13,761 nt of DNA from Chloroflexi bacterium RBG_13_51_18 (GCA_001796495.1 MGMR01000053.1:224-13984); one strand, 5' to 3'; shown: positions 4,691 through 11,555, numbered from the stretch's first letter. The notes: generated by a model not told the origin, from the sequence alone. A program made the numbers and translations.

Positions 4691-4746
4691 GTGGGGCGGA
4701 GGTACAATTTATCATCGACCCCGGGCGGAAAACGCCTGGATTTCGA

Positions 4747-4842
4747 CTACAGCTCGTCCTCAGTCTCGGCGTCGTCCGATTCCTCGTCGTCGTCCGGATC
4801 CTCCGGAATTATATACCCGCCAGACCTACTATTTGCCGGCAT
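4747..4842 (-). CDS. Acidic mini-protein, 31 aa
   Basis: Starts ATG 4842-4840 inside the end of the 626-residue gene (14-base overlap, different frame), after a GGAGTGG ribosome-site-like sequence. The protein MPANSRSGGYIIPEDP continues into an almost purely acidic tail (DDDEESDDAETEDEL). The clean start, overlap coupling and strongly biased composition argue for a real product, but the length is at the limit of confidence. Acidic tails of this kind can mimic DNA, bind basic proteins or occur in virion components; none is demonstrated. Confidence 0.5.
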   Translation of the reverse strand: MPANSRSGGYIIPEDPDDDEESDDAETEDEL

Positions 4843-6709
4843 ATTTCCACTCCGAGATTTTGGCGTTATAGTCGGTCCGGACCCGGATCAGCTCGGACTG
4901 GAGTTTATGTAAAATTCCCTCGAGCTCGGTTACCCGGGCGGTGGCCTCTGCCGGCAGCACCCGGTCCGGGGATAGTTTGCCCCGCTCATTTTTGATCTGA
5001 TTCTCCAGGCCGGCAACCTCCCCCTGGAGCTGGACCAGTCGGGACCCCAGTGTTTTCAGTTCCTCGGTCATAGGTTTTCCCCCTAGGCCGGCCGCCAGGC
5101 GCCATTTCTGCGTCCGGTCCCTGAACTCGTCATAATTCACCGGCGAGAACGGCGACTCCTCGGCGTTGATGGTCAAAATAAACGCGGAGTCCGCGTCGGA
5201 GTAACCGATATCGATCAGCATCCCCAGCGCCGTCTGCTGGGTGATCAGCCCCCGTTTTACACCCAACACGATATCCGATTTGGCCAGGGCACGGGTTTTC
5301 TCCTCGGTCGGGGGTTTGATCTGCGCGTCGTACAATTTCAATAGGAATTCTACGTCGACGGCGGTGTATTTGAGCCCCAGCAGCATTTGCCGGGCACCCT
5401 CCCTGGTGATGATCCCGTTTTTGTAGCCGGCGGCGATATCGGATTTGGTCAGCTCGCGCTCCTCGACGGCGGAGATGGTATCCGTCGACGGAACGTTGAC
5501 ATCGAGTTTAAACCCAGCCTCATCGGTGCTGTATCCCAGATCCATGATCAGCCCCACGGCCTCGGCCCGGCTGATCCGCTCCTGCCGGACCCCCTTATAG
5601 ATATCGGTGAGAGTGAGGTCGCGGTCCGTGTTCGTCCTGGCGGCGGCATCGGACTGGATTTTCGTCTGCAGCAGCTCCTCGGCTGCCGCCGCGCCCATGC
5701 CCAGCTCCACCAGGCGGGATCGTACATCGTCGAGGGACACCCAGCCGTTTTTAAACCTGGCCAGCAGGTCCGGGAACTCGGTGTATATTTTTGTCCACAG
5801 GACATAGTCCTCGAGGTCCTGGCCATGATAGCCCATGGCGGTATAGACCTCCCGGAGCCGTTTTTCATCGATTGTCCGCAGGTCCCAGAATCTCCGGACG
5901 TCAACCCGGGTCGGAACGTTCCAGGATAGTTTTATCTGTTTATCTCTCCAAAACGGCATGACATCGCGGGCCCGCAGCAGGAGTTTGAGCTCGTCCTCGG
6001 TGATAATGGCGCGGTGCAGCATCTCAAACCCCTCGCCGGCGCTGGGGAGCTCCCAGTGAGCCGCCCAGTAGCGGTCGACCCACTCTTTGCTCAACCCGAT
6101 TTTCTCCGCCCAGGGATAAACGGCGGTCGGCGGATCCTGGTATTGCCCGAATCTCTCGGCGATCTCCGGCGAAAACGCCTCCCGGACCGACATGCGGATC
6201 AAATCCTGGACGCCGGGGATTACCTCGGTGATGGATTTCAGGGCCTCGATGCGCGAGTCGTTCCAGCCCAGGTCGCGTAGATCCTCGAATAGGGACGAAT
6301 ATTTGGCGGGGTCACGGCGCCAGGCGGTGACTACCGCCGCCGGATCGAATCTGGCCGTCTGTTTGACGCGGTCCTGGAGGTACTCGAGGTTGCGGGATAA
6401 CGGCGCCGAGCCGCCCATGATCGTAAACAGTGCCCCGATCAGGATTGTTGCCTCAGCGATAATCGTATCCAGGATATTGCCTCGTTTGAGCGACCGACGC
6501 AGGGCGGATTTGAGTCCCTCCGGGACCCCGGGCATGGCCAGAACCTCCTCGACGTACGGTGTCGCCGTTTCGATCGCCGCCGGCTCCAGGTTGTCCAGCA
6601 TGGAACGGAGCCCTTTTTCGGTCAGGTTGGCGCCCCAGTTTTTGAGGCGGTCGCCGAACCGGTCCCCCAGGGCGGAGAGATACCCGTTAAATCGGCCGGT
6701 TGCGCTCAT
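4829..6709 (-). CDS. Large helical-repeat structural protein, 626 aa (putative virion component)
   Basis: Largest protein of the window and probably part of the particle. Residues 82-100 (TIIAEATILIGALFTIMGG) are a hydrophobic segment that may enter the internal membrane. Residues 195-305 contain conserved-looking motifs (HWELPSAGEGFEMLHR, MPFWRDKQIKLSW, TRVDVRRFW). Residues 309-515 hold four roughly 55-residue helical repeats with core SDI..G...G.ITR..A..ML..LGYS..DA.F.L (near 309, 365, 420 and 475). Residues 545-620 are a predicted coiled coil (LKTLGSRLVQLQGEVAGLENQ). The start ATG directly abuts the previous stop (TAAATG) with GGAGG inside that gene. I recall relatives in uncultured viruses, without assigned function; a vertex, spike-base or membrane-tape role is inference. 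Confidence 0.7.
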   Translation of the reverse strand: MSATGRFNGYLSALGDRFGDRLKNWGANLTEKGLRSMLDNLEPAAIETATPYVEEVLAMPGVPEGLKSALRRSLKRGNILDTIIAEATILIGALFTIMGGSAPLSRNLEYLQDRVKQTARFDPAAVVTAWRRDPAKYSSLFEDLRDLGWNDSRIEALKSITEVIPGVQDLIRMSVREAFSPEIAERFGQYQDPPTAVYPWAEKIGLSKEWVDRYWAAHWELPSAGEGFEMLHRAIITEDELKLLLRARDVMPFWRDKQIKLSWNVPTRVDVRRFWDLRTIDEKRLREVYTAMGYHGQDLEDYVLWTKIYTEFPDLLARFKNGWVSLDDVRSRLVELGMGAAAAEELLQTKIQSDAAARTNTDRDLTLTDIYKGVRQERISRAEAVGLIMDLGYSTDEAGFKLDVNVPSTDTISAVEERELTKSDIAAGYKNGIITREGARQMLLGLKYTAVDVEFLLKLYDAQIKPPTEEKTRALAKSDIVLGVKRGLITQQTALGMLIDIGYSDADSAFILTINAEESPFSPVNYDEFRDRTQKWRLAAGLGGKPMTEELKTLGSRLVQLQGEVAGLENQIKNERGKLSPDRVLPAEATARVTELEGILHKLQSELIRVRTDYNAKISEWKYAGK

Positions 6710-7564
6710 TTAGTCCTCCGGTCCCAGAAACCAGTCGGTGAATTTATCCCAGAGAAACTCGACCGGGTCCTGGAAGAATTTTACCACCTGGTCACGCATT
6801 TCCTGCCACCCCTCCCAGAATTTTTTGTATTCGGTAAATTTGCTCCGTACGATCTCGTCGACGTCGGTCAGATCAGCCAGGGTCGGTAAAATGGTTTTCA
6901 GGAAATTCTGGAGGTCGGTCCCTATTTTCAGCAGCTGGGCCGTCCAGCTGGGGAACGTCGTTTTCCAGAACTCCGACCACGCGGCCCGCAGTTCGGTCAG
7001 CCCCTCGGCCGCTGTTTTTATCCAGCCCTGGACCGTGGTTTTGGTCGTTTCCCACCAGGTCGTAACGAGACCGGTGACACTCACCCACCACGAGGCGAAC
7101 CAGTCCCCGATCTCCTCCAGCCATGGCAGATTTGAGACTATCAAATCCCAGATATCGCCCCATCCCAGGCCGCCACCAACGATTTTGACGGCTGCCCTCA
7201 CCCAGGCGAAAAATTTACCGACGTTGACCGCCAGGCTGAACAGACGATCGTGCACGTAATAAAACGGAGTTTTGAGGTATTTCCCTACCACGGGGATATC
7301 GCCGGCCGCGTCTCCGATCGTGTTAAAATAGCCGGCTACGGTAAATATCGCCTCCAATATCAGCGACTGCCAGCCGTCACCGGGAGACGGCTCGGGCTCG
7401 GGCTCCGGTTTCGGTTTCGGTTTCGGCTCCGGCTCAGGCTCCGGCTCAGGCTCCGGCTCAGGCTCAGGCGGCGCCGGCGGAGGAGGCGGCGGCGGCGGCG
7501 CCGGCGGCGGCCATGGCAGACCAGGCGGATAATACGGTGGCCTGATAGTCGGATCGAAATTCAT
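6710..7564 (-). CDS. Pro/Glu-Pro/Lys-rich, Trp-rich amphipathic structural protein, 284 aa
   Basis: Residues 8-33 are polyproline (LPWPPPAPPPPPPPP), followed by a PE/PK dipeptide tract (residues 34-60), then a helical C-terminal two thirds rich in Trp and Phe (WLEEIGDWFASWWVSV, FWEGWQEMRDQVVKFF). The tract gives a stiff, extended stalk of alternating charge; the Trp-rich amphipathic helices suggest contact with membrane or packing in a virion. Residues 65-130 contain moderately hydrophobic helices (LILEAIFTVAGYF, LFSLAVNVGKFFAWV). It directly precedes the 626-residue gene with no spacing, so the two are probably made together. Extended Pro/Lys stalks recall periplasm-spanning proteins such as TonB, an analogy only. 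Ribosome site weak (AGGGTCGATCGGTT). Confidence 0.65.
   Translation of the reverse strand: MNFDPTIRPPYYPPGLPWPPPAPPPPPPPPAPPEPEPEPEPEPEPEPKPKPKPEPEPEPSPGDGWQSLILEAIFTVAGYFNTIGDAAGDIPVVGKYLKTPFYYVHDRLFSLAVNVGKFFAWVRAAVKIVGGGLGWGDIWDLIVSNLPWLEEIGDWFASWWVSVTGLVTTWWETTKTTVQGWIKTAAEGLTELRAAWSEFWKTTFPSWTAQLLKIGTDLQNFLKTILPTLADLTDVDEIVRSKFTEYKKFWEGWQEMRDQVVKFFQDPVEFLWDKFTDWFLGPED
7385..7470 (-). repeat. 6-bp coding repeat tract (Pro-Glu / Pro-Lys)
   Basis: Plus-strand hexamers GGCTCG, GGCTCC, GGCTCA and GGTTTC repeat about 14 times, encoding alternating PE and PK dipeptides in three blocks: PE, PK, PE. Length change by slippage in multiples of six would keep the frame. Confidence 0.9.
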
Positions 7565-7576
7565 AACCGATCGACC

Positions 7577-7807
7577 CTATCCCTGAGAGGCAAATATTTT
7601 ATCGGCCTCGACGGCCCGGGCCAGCAGAATCGCCGGCGCCGTTTTCGCGGTCCAATCCCGCTCGAGGACGTCGACTGATAATACGACGCCCGCCCTCGTC
7701 CTGATCTGGTGCCGGTAATATCTCTCGACGCCGCCGGTATCGCTCACCCTCACCAGCTCGTCGATTTTGAGCACCCTGTACGGTTTTTCCTGCGAACCAT
7801 CAGCCAT
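7577..7807 (-). CDS. Small conserved-type phage protein, 76 aa, function unknown
   Basis: ATG 7807 preceded by GGGAGGGAGAAAA. Sequence starts with a disordered MADGSQEKP and forms a likely small beta-rich fold (YRVLKIDELVRVSD, YYRHQIRTRAGVVLSVDV), ending in a helix (PAILLARAVEADKIFASQG). I recall similar 'GG(I/V)ERYYRH.I.T.GGV.L.VDV' proteins in phage genomes, with no function. It sits between the small membrane protein and the Pro-rich protein in the late module, so a minor virion or assembly role is plausible. Confidence 0.75.
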   Translation of the reverse strand: MADGSQEKPYRVLKIDELVRVSDTGGVERYYRHQIRTRAGVVLSVDVLERDWTAKTAPAILLARAVEADKIFASQG

Positions 7808-7820
7808 TTTTCTCCCTCCC

Positions 7821-7991
7821 CTATTTTTTCCGGTACGAAAACCCGGATTTGATAATCCAGCCGACCACGGCGGCCATCAGGGTTTTAACCTCGCCGTCGA
7901 TGCCGCCAAACATCAGGCCGGCCAGGATTATCAGTAAAATCACCGGCAGCCCGAATCCGACGCATAAATCCATAATTTCCTCGTGTGTCAT
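7821..7991 (-). CDS. Small membrane protein, 56 aa (holin-like or virion membrane protein)
   Basis: ATG 7991-7989 with GGGAGGAAAAACTATT upstream; the longer frame to 8069 overlaps the previous gene and lacks a site. One clear transmembrane helix (residues 12-31, GFGLPVILLIILAGLMFGGI), a short loop with IDGEVKT, and a second weaker hydrophobic helix (LMAAVVGWIIKSGF) with a basic end (SYRKK). Two short helices with a positive tail fit small holins, but DJR viruses also carry many such proteins in their internal membrane. The sequence cannot separate these. Confidence 0.7.
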   Translation of the reverse strand: MTHEEIMDLCVGFGLPVILLIILAGLMFGGIDGEVKTLMAAVVGWIIKSGFSYRKK

Positions 7992-8013
7992 AATAGTTTT
8001 TCCTCCCGCAAAT

Positions 8014-8628
8014 TTACTCGATGTAGCCCAGGACCTGTATATGACTGTCAACCTGGATAGTGCCGCCAATGAAAATTTTATACTCGAGAACCTGGCCGGA
8101 GTCTAAACCGACAATCACATCGTTTTCCGTGTAGACACTGGCGCTGTCGGTGTGGGCGTAGACAACAGGGTGCAGAGTAGCACCGCTGCCGTTTTTTCGT
8201 ACTCCCAGCCACGCGCTGGAGGCGCCGGTGTAGGAATCGACAGCAATTATCAGCCTCAATATCGCCGATTTAGCGTTGGCGGACGTGTAGACTGTTAGAT
8301 CGAGAACAGTATAATCCAGGGTCACAGTTCTGTTGAGGTCCGCCAGCGCCGCCACGCCGTTGTCTTTCCAGACGATTTTGCTCAGTCCCCCGGCGATCCC
8401 CGCAGCCAGGGCCTCGGCGTCGGTGTATTTGATGTGGTGAGCGGCGGCGTCGGCGGCGTGGTCGTATGCCCAGTCGGACTGGGGGGCTTTTTTCGTCTCC
8501 CCGTTGGTGGGCGGGTTTTCAAATATCGCCGTGGGGTCGATCACCAGTTTCCCCGAGGCGGCCACCTGCATCGGCACCCAGATTTTACCGGCCGGATACC
8601 ACCCCCACGCCTGTTTGGCAGCTCCCAT
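8014..8628 (-). CDS. Virion surface/spike-like protein with WGW N-terminal module, 204 aa
   Basis: ATG 8628 after GGAGTAGGAAAA. Residues 8-32 form a module (WGWYPAGKIWVPMQVAASGK) that reappears in the 34-residue gene just upstream. Residues 45-75 are a low-complexity Ala/His/Asp linker (SDWAYDHAADAAAHHIKYTD). Residues 85-204 are strand-rich, ending SGQVLEYKIFIGGTIQVDSH, consistent with a beta-sandwich or fibre head. The layout (short N-terminal anchor, linker, beta-rich C-terminal domain) is typical of receptor-binding or spike proteins; that role is inferred from architecture and late-module position. Confidence 0.7.
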   Translation of the reverse strand: MGAAKQAWGWYPAGKIWVPMQVAASGKLVIDPTAIFENPPTNGETKKAPQSDWAYDHAADAAAHHIKYTDAEALAAGIAGGLSKIVWKDNGVAALADLNRTVTLDYTVLDLTVYTSANAKSAILRLIIAVDSYTGASSAWLGVRKNGSGATLHPVVYAHTDSASVYTENDVIVGLDSGQVLEYKIFIGGTIQVDSHIQVLGYIE

Positions 8629-8639
8629 TTTTCCTACTC

Positions 8640-8744
8640 CTACGTTGTCACAACGATTTTACCGTCAACGTCTACCTGTATCGGCACCCAGACGCCGGCT
8701 GCCGGGTCCCAGCCCCAGAGCTCTATCGCTGCATCGTTGTCCAT
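8640..8744 (-). CDS. Mini WGW-module protein, 34 aa, paralogous to the N-terminus of the next gene
   Basis: ATG 8744-8742, five bases after the stop of the 261-residue gene, ending at TAG 8642-8640. The protein (MDNDAAIELWGWDPAAGVW and VPIQVDVDGKIVV) aligns over its whole length with residues 1-32 of the 204-residue protein: WGWxPA, then WVP(I/M)QV, then GK(I/L)V(V/I). The match at protein level shows it is a genuine small gene or a remnant left by tandem duplication. The upstream ribosome site is weak (GTGAGAAAT), so translation may depend on coupling. Confidence 0.65.
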   Translation of the reverse strand: MDNDAAIELWGWDPAAGVWVPIQVDVDGKIVVTT

Positions 8745-8749
8745 ATTTC

Positions 8750-9535
8750 TCACGGCTCGTTCTGCGTTATAATAAAATCGTCCAGGTAAACATAGCGATT
8801 CGCGTCATCGTCGGTGTGCAGGATAATATTGACCTCCATCATGGGATTTCCCGCGCTGGCGGCGGTATAAACAGCGTAGCCGGACAGATCGACCGTGAAA
8901 TTGTCGACGATGACCCGTTTCCACCGGTCGGTGGAAAAATCCCCCACCAGTTTGATCGTGTGGAATAAATAGGTATACCGCTGGAGTTCGTACGGCATGG
9001 CCATGTCCACCCAAGCCCCGGCCGAATCATACATATATAGATTTTGGTCCGCCAGGTCATATTTGATCATGAATTTATTGACATTTACGCCGTCGTAAAC
9101 GAGGATATCTCCGGTTAAATACCCGGTGATGGCAAATGGGGAGATCGCGACAGAAAACTCGACCCCGAACGCCGAATAAACAGGGAGCGGCAGGTACCGG
9201 GCCAGGCGGATTAATTTCGTCCCGTCGCTGCCGGTCGTCATTTTACAGGATAGAAAACCGTTCCGGGCATTATCGGCGCTGATGACGGCATCCGAGCCGG
9301 TGCCGCCGGCGATTTTCTGCCAGGACCCGAGTCCGCTTTCGAAATCGTCGAGAAAAACGACGTCGCCCCGGCGATCGAACGTGCAGATACTCCCCAGCCT
9401 GGCCGCCAGCTCACCCATGTCGGTCATGTGGTAGATCGTTTTCGCCAGGGAGTACATCCCGTAATCAGGCTGCCCGTGCGCCATGAATATCACCCCTATC
9501 AACAGAATTATAACCGTTATTTTGAACCACATCAT
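8750..9535 (-). CDS. Beta-sandwich virion protein, 261 aa, possible N-terminal membrane anchor
   Basis: Residues 55-72 (RRGDVVFLDDFESGLGSWQK) open a concanavalin/laminin-G-like beta-sandwich, continuing through strand-rich sequence to YVYLDDFIITQNEP. Such folds bind sugars or form surface plates. Two starts are possible. ATG 9535 has GGAGGGT two to five bases upstream and adds a hydrophobic N-terminus (ITVIILLIGVIF, residues 6-17). ATG 9484 (Met18, MAHGQPDYG) has AGGGGTGAT at good spacing and gives a 244-residue soluble form. I recall relatives starting near the GQPDYG motif, so the short form may be the ancestral one. The first ATG overlaps the last base of the previous stop (TAATG). A capsid-surface or host-binding role is inferred. 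Confidence 0.7.
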   Translation of the reverse strand: MMWFKITVIILLIGVIFMAHGQPDYGMYSLAKTIYHMTDMGELAARLGSICTFDRRGDVVFLDDFESGLGSWQKIAGGTGSDAVISADNARNGFLSCKMTTGSDGTKLIRLARYLPLPVYSAFGVEFSVAISPFAITGYLTGDILVYDGVNVNKFMIKYDLADQNLYMYDSAGAWVDMAMPYELQRYTYLFHTIKLVGDFSTDRWKRVIVDNFTVDLSGYAVYTAASAGNPMMEVNIILHTDDDANRYVYLDDFIITQNEP

Positions 9536-9951
9536 TACCCTCCGAATATCCGTTTGGGGGAGAATATTCCCAGTATACTGGATAGCGCGTCACTCACCGC
9601 CGTGGCGATGATGCCCTTCCTGGGGAGGACGGCCACGAAAATGTCGAACGTATGTTCGTAACTATCGTCGTCGTTCCAGCCCACGATTTTTAGTTCGTAG
9701 GGGGGCTGGTAAACCTCGTAATATTCGCCCCAGTCGATCGGATAGGAATCTCCAAACAGGGACATGCCGGCCGTGGACGGCGCGATCTGGTGCTCGTGGT
9801 GCAAAATAACGCAGTGGGCCAGCCCGGCGTGTCCCTGCCTGGGGCAGACCATAAACTCCGATATGATGCCGTGGGCAATTTTGAGAATCGCCGTCGTCGG
9901 GGCGGACGCGGGCGTGTTCGCCGGTATCGTGATCGATGCCTGAAACAGCAC
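9535..9951 (-). CDS. Putative minor virion protein, 138 aa
   Basis: GTG start at 9951 (VLFQASITIPANTP) after CGAGG. Strand-rich sequence: ITIPANTPASAPTTAILKIA, then a conserved-looking core (GLAHCVILHHEHQIAPS), an acidic DWGEYYEVYQPPYELKIVGW stretch and a final helix (IATAVSDALSSILGIF). I recall similar proteins with the HxxHQI core and 'PYEL...WN.DD.Y.H' in uncultured viruses, next to the capsid genes. Single jelly-roll vertex proteins of about this size are expected in DJR viruses, so a penton-like role is a reasonable guess but unproved. It is the first gene past the terminator at 9970-10003, with almost no room for its own promoter. Confidence 0.65.
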   Translation of the reverse strand: MLFQASITIPANTPASAPTTAILKIAHGIISEFMVCPRQGHAGLAHCVILHHEHQIAPSTAGMSLFGDSYPIDWGEYYEVYQPPYELKIVGWNDDDSYEHTFDIFVAVLPRKGIIATAVSDALSSILGIFSPKRIFGG

Positions 9952-9969
9952 AATTAGCCTCGGCTATGC

Positions 9970-10003
9970 AAAAAACAGGGCTGGGGGGATTTACCCCCCA
10001 GCC
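9970..10003 (-). terminator. Strong hairpin terminator after the capsid genes
   Basis: Minus strand: GGCTGGGGGG, loop TAAAT, CCCCCCAGCC (perfect 10-bp GC-rich stem, 10003-9979), then CTG and TTTTTT (9975-9970). It starts seven bases after the 98-residue gene ends. The next gene starts 19 bases beyond, so downstream virion genes rely on read-through or on a promoter hidden upstream. Confidence 0.88.
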
Positions 10004-10010
10004 TCAGCTA

Positions 10011-10307
10011 TTACGGTAATCCCCGCCACAGGACGAATACGCCGATCGTATTGGTGCCGATATCGACGTACAGCCCCTGCCGGCAGTAAACCGGCACCGG
10101 GGGGGCGAACAACTGCCCCTCCTTGACGCCGTTTTCGAACTCGATAATCGGCACGCCGGTCGTGTTTTCGCCGTCGTAGATAAACGTATCCGACTCGGCG
10201 TCCGCGGACATGGTGCGGGCGTAGATCAACTCACACGGTCCGTGCGATAACAGCTCGTCGGCGGTCGCCCATTTCCACGAGTAATTTTTGCTCTCGGCGT
10301 TGTCCAC
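10011..10307 (-). CDS. Capsid-companion protein, 98 aa
   Basis: GTG start at 10307-10305, two bases after the capsid gene's stop, with CCGGAGTT upstream. Much longer readings of this frame run back inside the capsid gene and are discarded. Sequence: MDNAESKNYSWKWATADELL, then SHGPCELIYARTMS, FIYDGENTTGVPII, and LYVDIGTNTIGVFVLWRGLP. The pattern 'GPCEL...A......YDG....G......P....GLYVD...N..GV.V.W' suggests a small beta-barrel that I have seen near capsid genes of uncultured phages. Immediate coupling to the capsid gene and its place before the terminator suggest high expression; a capsid cementing or vertex role is inferred. Confidence 0.7.
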   Translation of the reverse strand: MDNAESKNYSWKWATADELLSHGPCELIYARTMSADAESDTFIYDGENTTGVPIIEFENGVKEGQLFAPPVPVYCRQGLYVDIGTNTIGVFVLWRGLP

Positions 10308-10309
10308 CG

Positions 10310-11386
10310 CTAGTAACTCCGGAATTGCTGGACGATCAGTTCGTACAGCGCGGATGTGTCTCCGGGTCCGGTGGTCAACCTGGCCCTGGCGGATCCGAGT
10401 TTCCGGACGTCCCACCAGGAATCGATCTCGTCCATGACCCCCATGGGCAGCGGGACCGCGCCGTGCGGGCAGCGGCCCTTGATCAGCAGGTTGATGGTCG
10501 TTGTCAGTGAGCCATCGATTATTCTGGCCTGTCCGCCGCTCCACGGATAGTGGATGATGGCGTCCGAATCCTCGGACGCGAACGCTGCCAGAGTGATGTC
10601 CTTGGCCGGCGTCAGGTAAAACGTGATATCGGTATTGGCCAGGGTCCGGCCCTCGCCGTACTCGGTAAACTCCGGCCACTGGGTCTCGTACAGCTGCAAA
10701 AGCTCGAGAAGGCCCATATCGAGGACGACTTTTTTATCGTGATCCTCGGTGAGTTTCACGGCGTCGAGGTTGATGTCCGGCTCCTCGGAGCTGGATGATA
10801 CGCAGGGCATAACCAGCCGGATCGGCCGGTCGGTCGGCAGCTCCACGTAATCGATCGTTGACGCGACGAGCGTTTTTGACCACAGACTCTGTGCCGCCAG
10901 GAACCCCTGCGGGGACGGTGGATCGTCGTCGAACAGATCCGCCCAGACCTCGAGAGTGGCCGCGTCGGGAACGGCGCCGCCGGCCAGGTAGTTGTGGACG
11001 ATTTTTAGCTGGAGATTGTTAAATCGCGACGGGACCAGGGCCAGATCGCGGTCCCATAGTTTCCGTCCGAAATAGATCGGCACCGCGGCCACGGCCAGGC
11101 CGTTATCGGTGAAATTTAGATAGTTGAATGGCATTTTCCCCGTGCCGTACCAGGCCAGGGCCTGGGAGTAGATGCCCCGCATCGAGTGCAGGACGTCGGC
11201 GCCGTCGACCAGCTCGATGGTCGTGATGGCCCGGCACGGGTGCTGGGTCGGCGTCCAGGACGAGTTGGTCAGCCGGACGATCGCCGTGAGGCGGGAAATC
11301 GGTTCTTTGACTTTGATATCCAGGACATACGTCCCGGCGGTTGTGATAGATGTGGCGGCAAGCAGTTCGGAACTGCGATGTCTCAT
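10310..11386 (-). CDS. Double jelly-roll major capsid protein, 358 aa (putative)
   Basis: Forms the icosahedral shell, if the call is right. Two similar beta-rich halves are visible. The first (residues 18-150) has paired strands (ISRLTAIVRLTNSS), ITTIELVDGADVLHSM (54-69), the helix GIYSQALAWYGTG, then a strand-rich end (NLQLKIVHNYLAGG, ATLEVWADLFDD). The second (residues 175-300) repeats the pattern (TIDYVELPTDRPIRLVMPCV, then KKVVLDMGLLELLQLYETQW). The 'I..IELVDG.DVL.S..G...QAL..Y' segment is what I associate with PM2-like/Odin-group DJR capsid proteins, and the length fits that group. HK97-type features (protease, scaffold, portal neighbours) are absent. Its ATG overlaps the zinc-ribbon gene's stop. 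The call rests on remembered motifs and needs a profile search or structure prediction. Confidence 0.7.
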   Translation of the reverse strand: MRHRSSELLAATSITTAGTYVLDIKVKEPISRLTAIVRLTNSSWTPTQHPCRAITTIELVDGADVLHSMRGIYSQALAWYGTGKMPFNYLNFTDNGLAVAAVPIYFGRKLWDRDLALVPSRFNNLQLKIVHNYLAGGAVPDAATLEVWADLFDDDPPSPQGFLAAQSLWSKTLVASTIDYVELPTDRPIRLVMPCVSSSSEEPDINLDAVKLTEDHDKKVVLDMGLLELLQLYETQWPEFTEYGEGRTLANTDITFYLTPAKDITLAAFASEDSDAIIHYPWSGGQARIIDGSLTTTINLLIKGRCPHGAVPLPMGVMDEIDSWWDVRKLGSARARLTTGPGDTSALYELIVQQFRSY

Positions 11387-11520
11387 TTTTTAGTCTCCTT
11401 TTTGCTGCCCTCGGACTTCTCATCGTTAGCCCGGCCGCGGCAAACGGGGCATAGCCCCGCTTTATCCGCCAGGCCCGGTTTGGTAGTGTGTCCGCAGGCC
11501 GCACAGATTACGTTTTTCAC
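11383..11520 (-). CDS. Zinc-ribbon mini-protein, 45 aa
   Basis: GTG 11520-11518 with GAGGAGGTAACCA upstream. Two CxxC pairs (VICAACGH at C6/C9 and LCPVCRG at C24/C27) form a rubredoxin-like zinc knuckle, followed by a charged tail (NDEKSEGSKKETKK). Its stop overlaps the capsid gene's ATG (ATGA), so it may act by coupling translation of the capsid gene as well as through its product. Function unknown. Confidence 0.75.
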   Translation of the reverse strand: MKNVICAACGHTTKPGLADKAGLCPVCRGRANDEKSEGSKKETKK

Positions 11521-11555
11521 TGGTTACCTCCTCGGTTGATCAGGATTGGCCCGGG

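Noticed and set aside
4515..4912. Plus-strand frames of 118-119 codons
   Set aside because: They cross the terminator hairpins and the coding region of the acidic mini-protein, change composition along their length and lack a convincing ribosome site.
4829..6709. Tail tape-measure protein
   Set aside because: Length and coiled coil would permit it, but there are no tail genes nearby, the repeats are globular-helical, and the capsid gene points to a tailless virus.
10308..10679. Upstream extension of the 98-residue capsid-companion gene
   Set aside because: The extra codons lie inside the capsid gene in another frame and read as Arg/Gly/His-rich noise; a GTG just after the capsid stop fits better.
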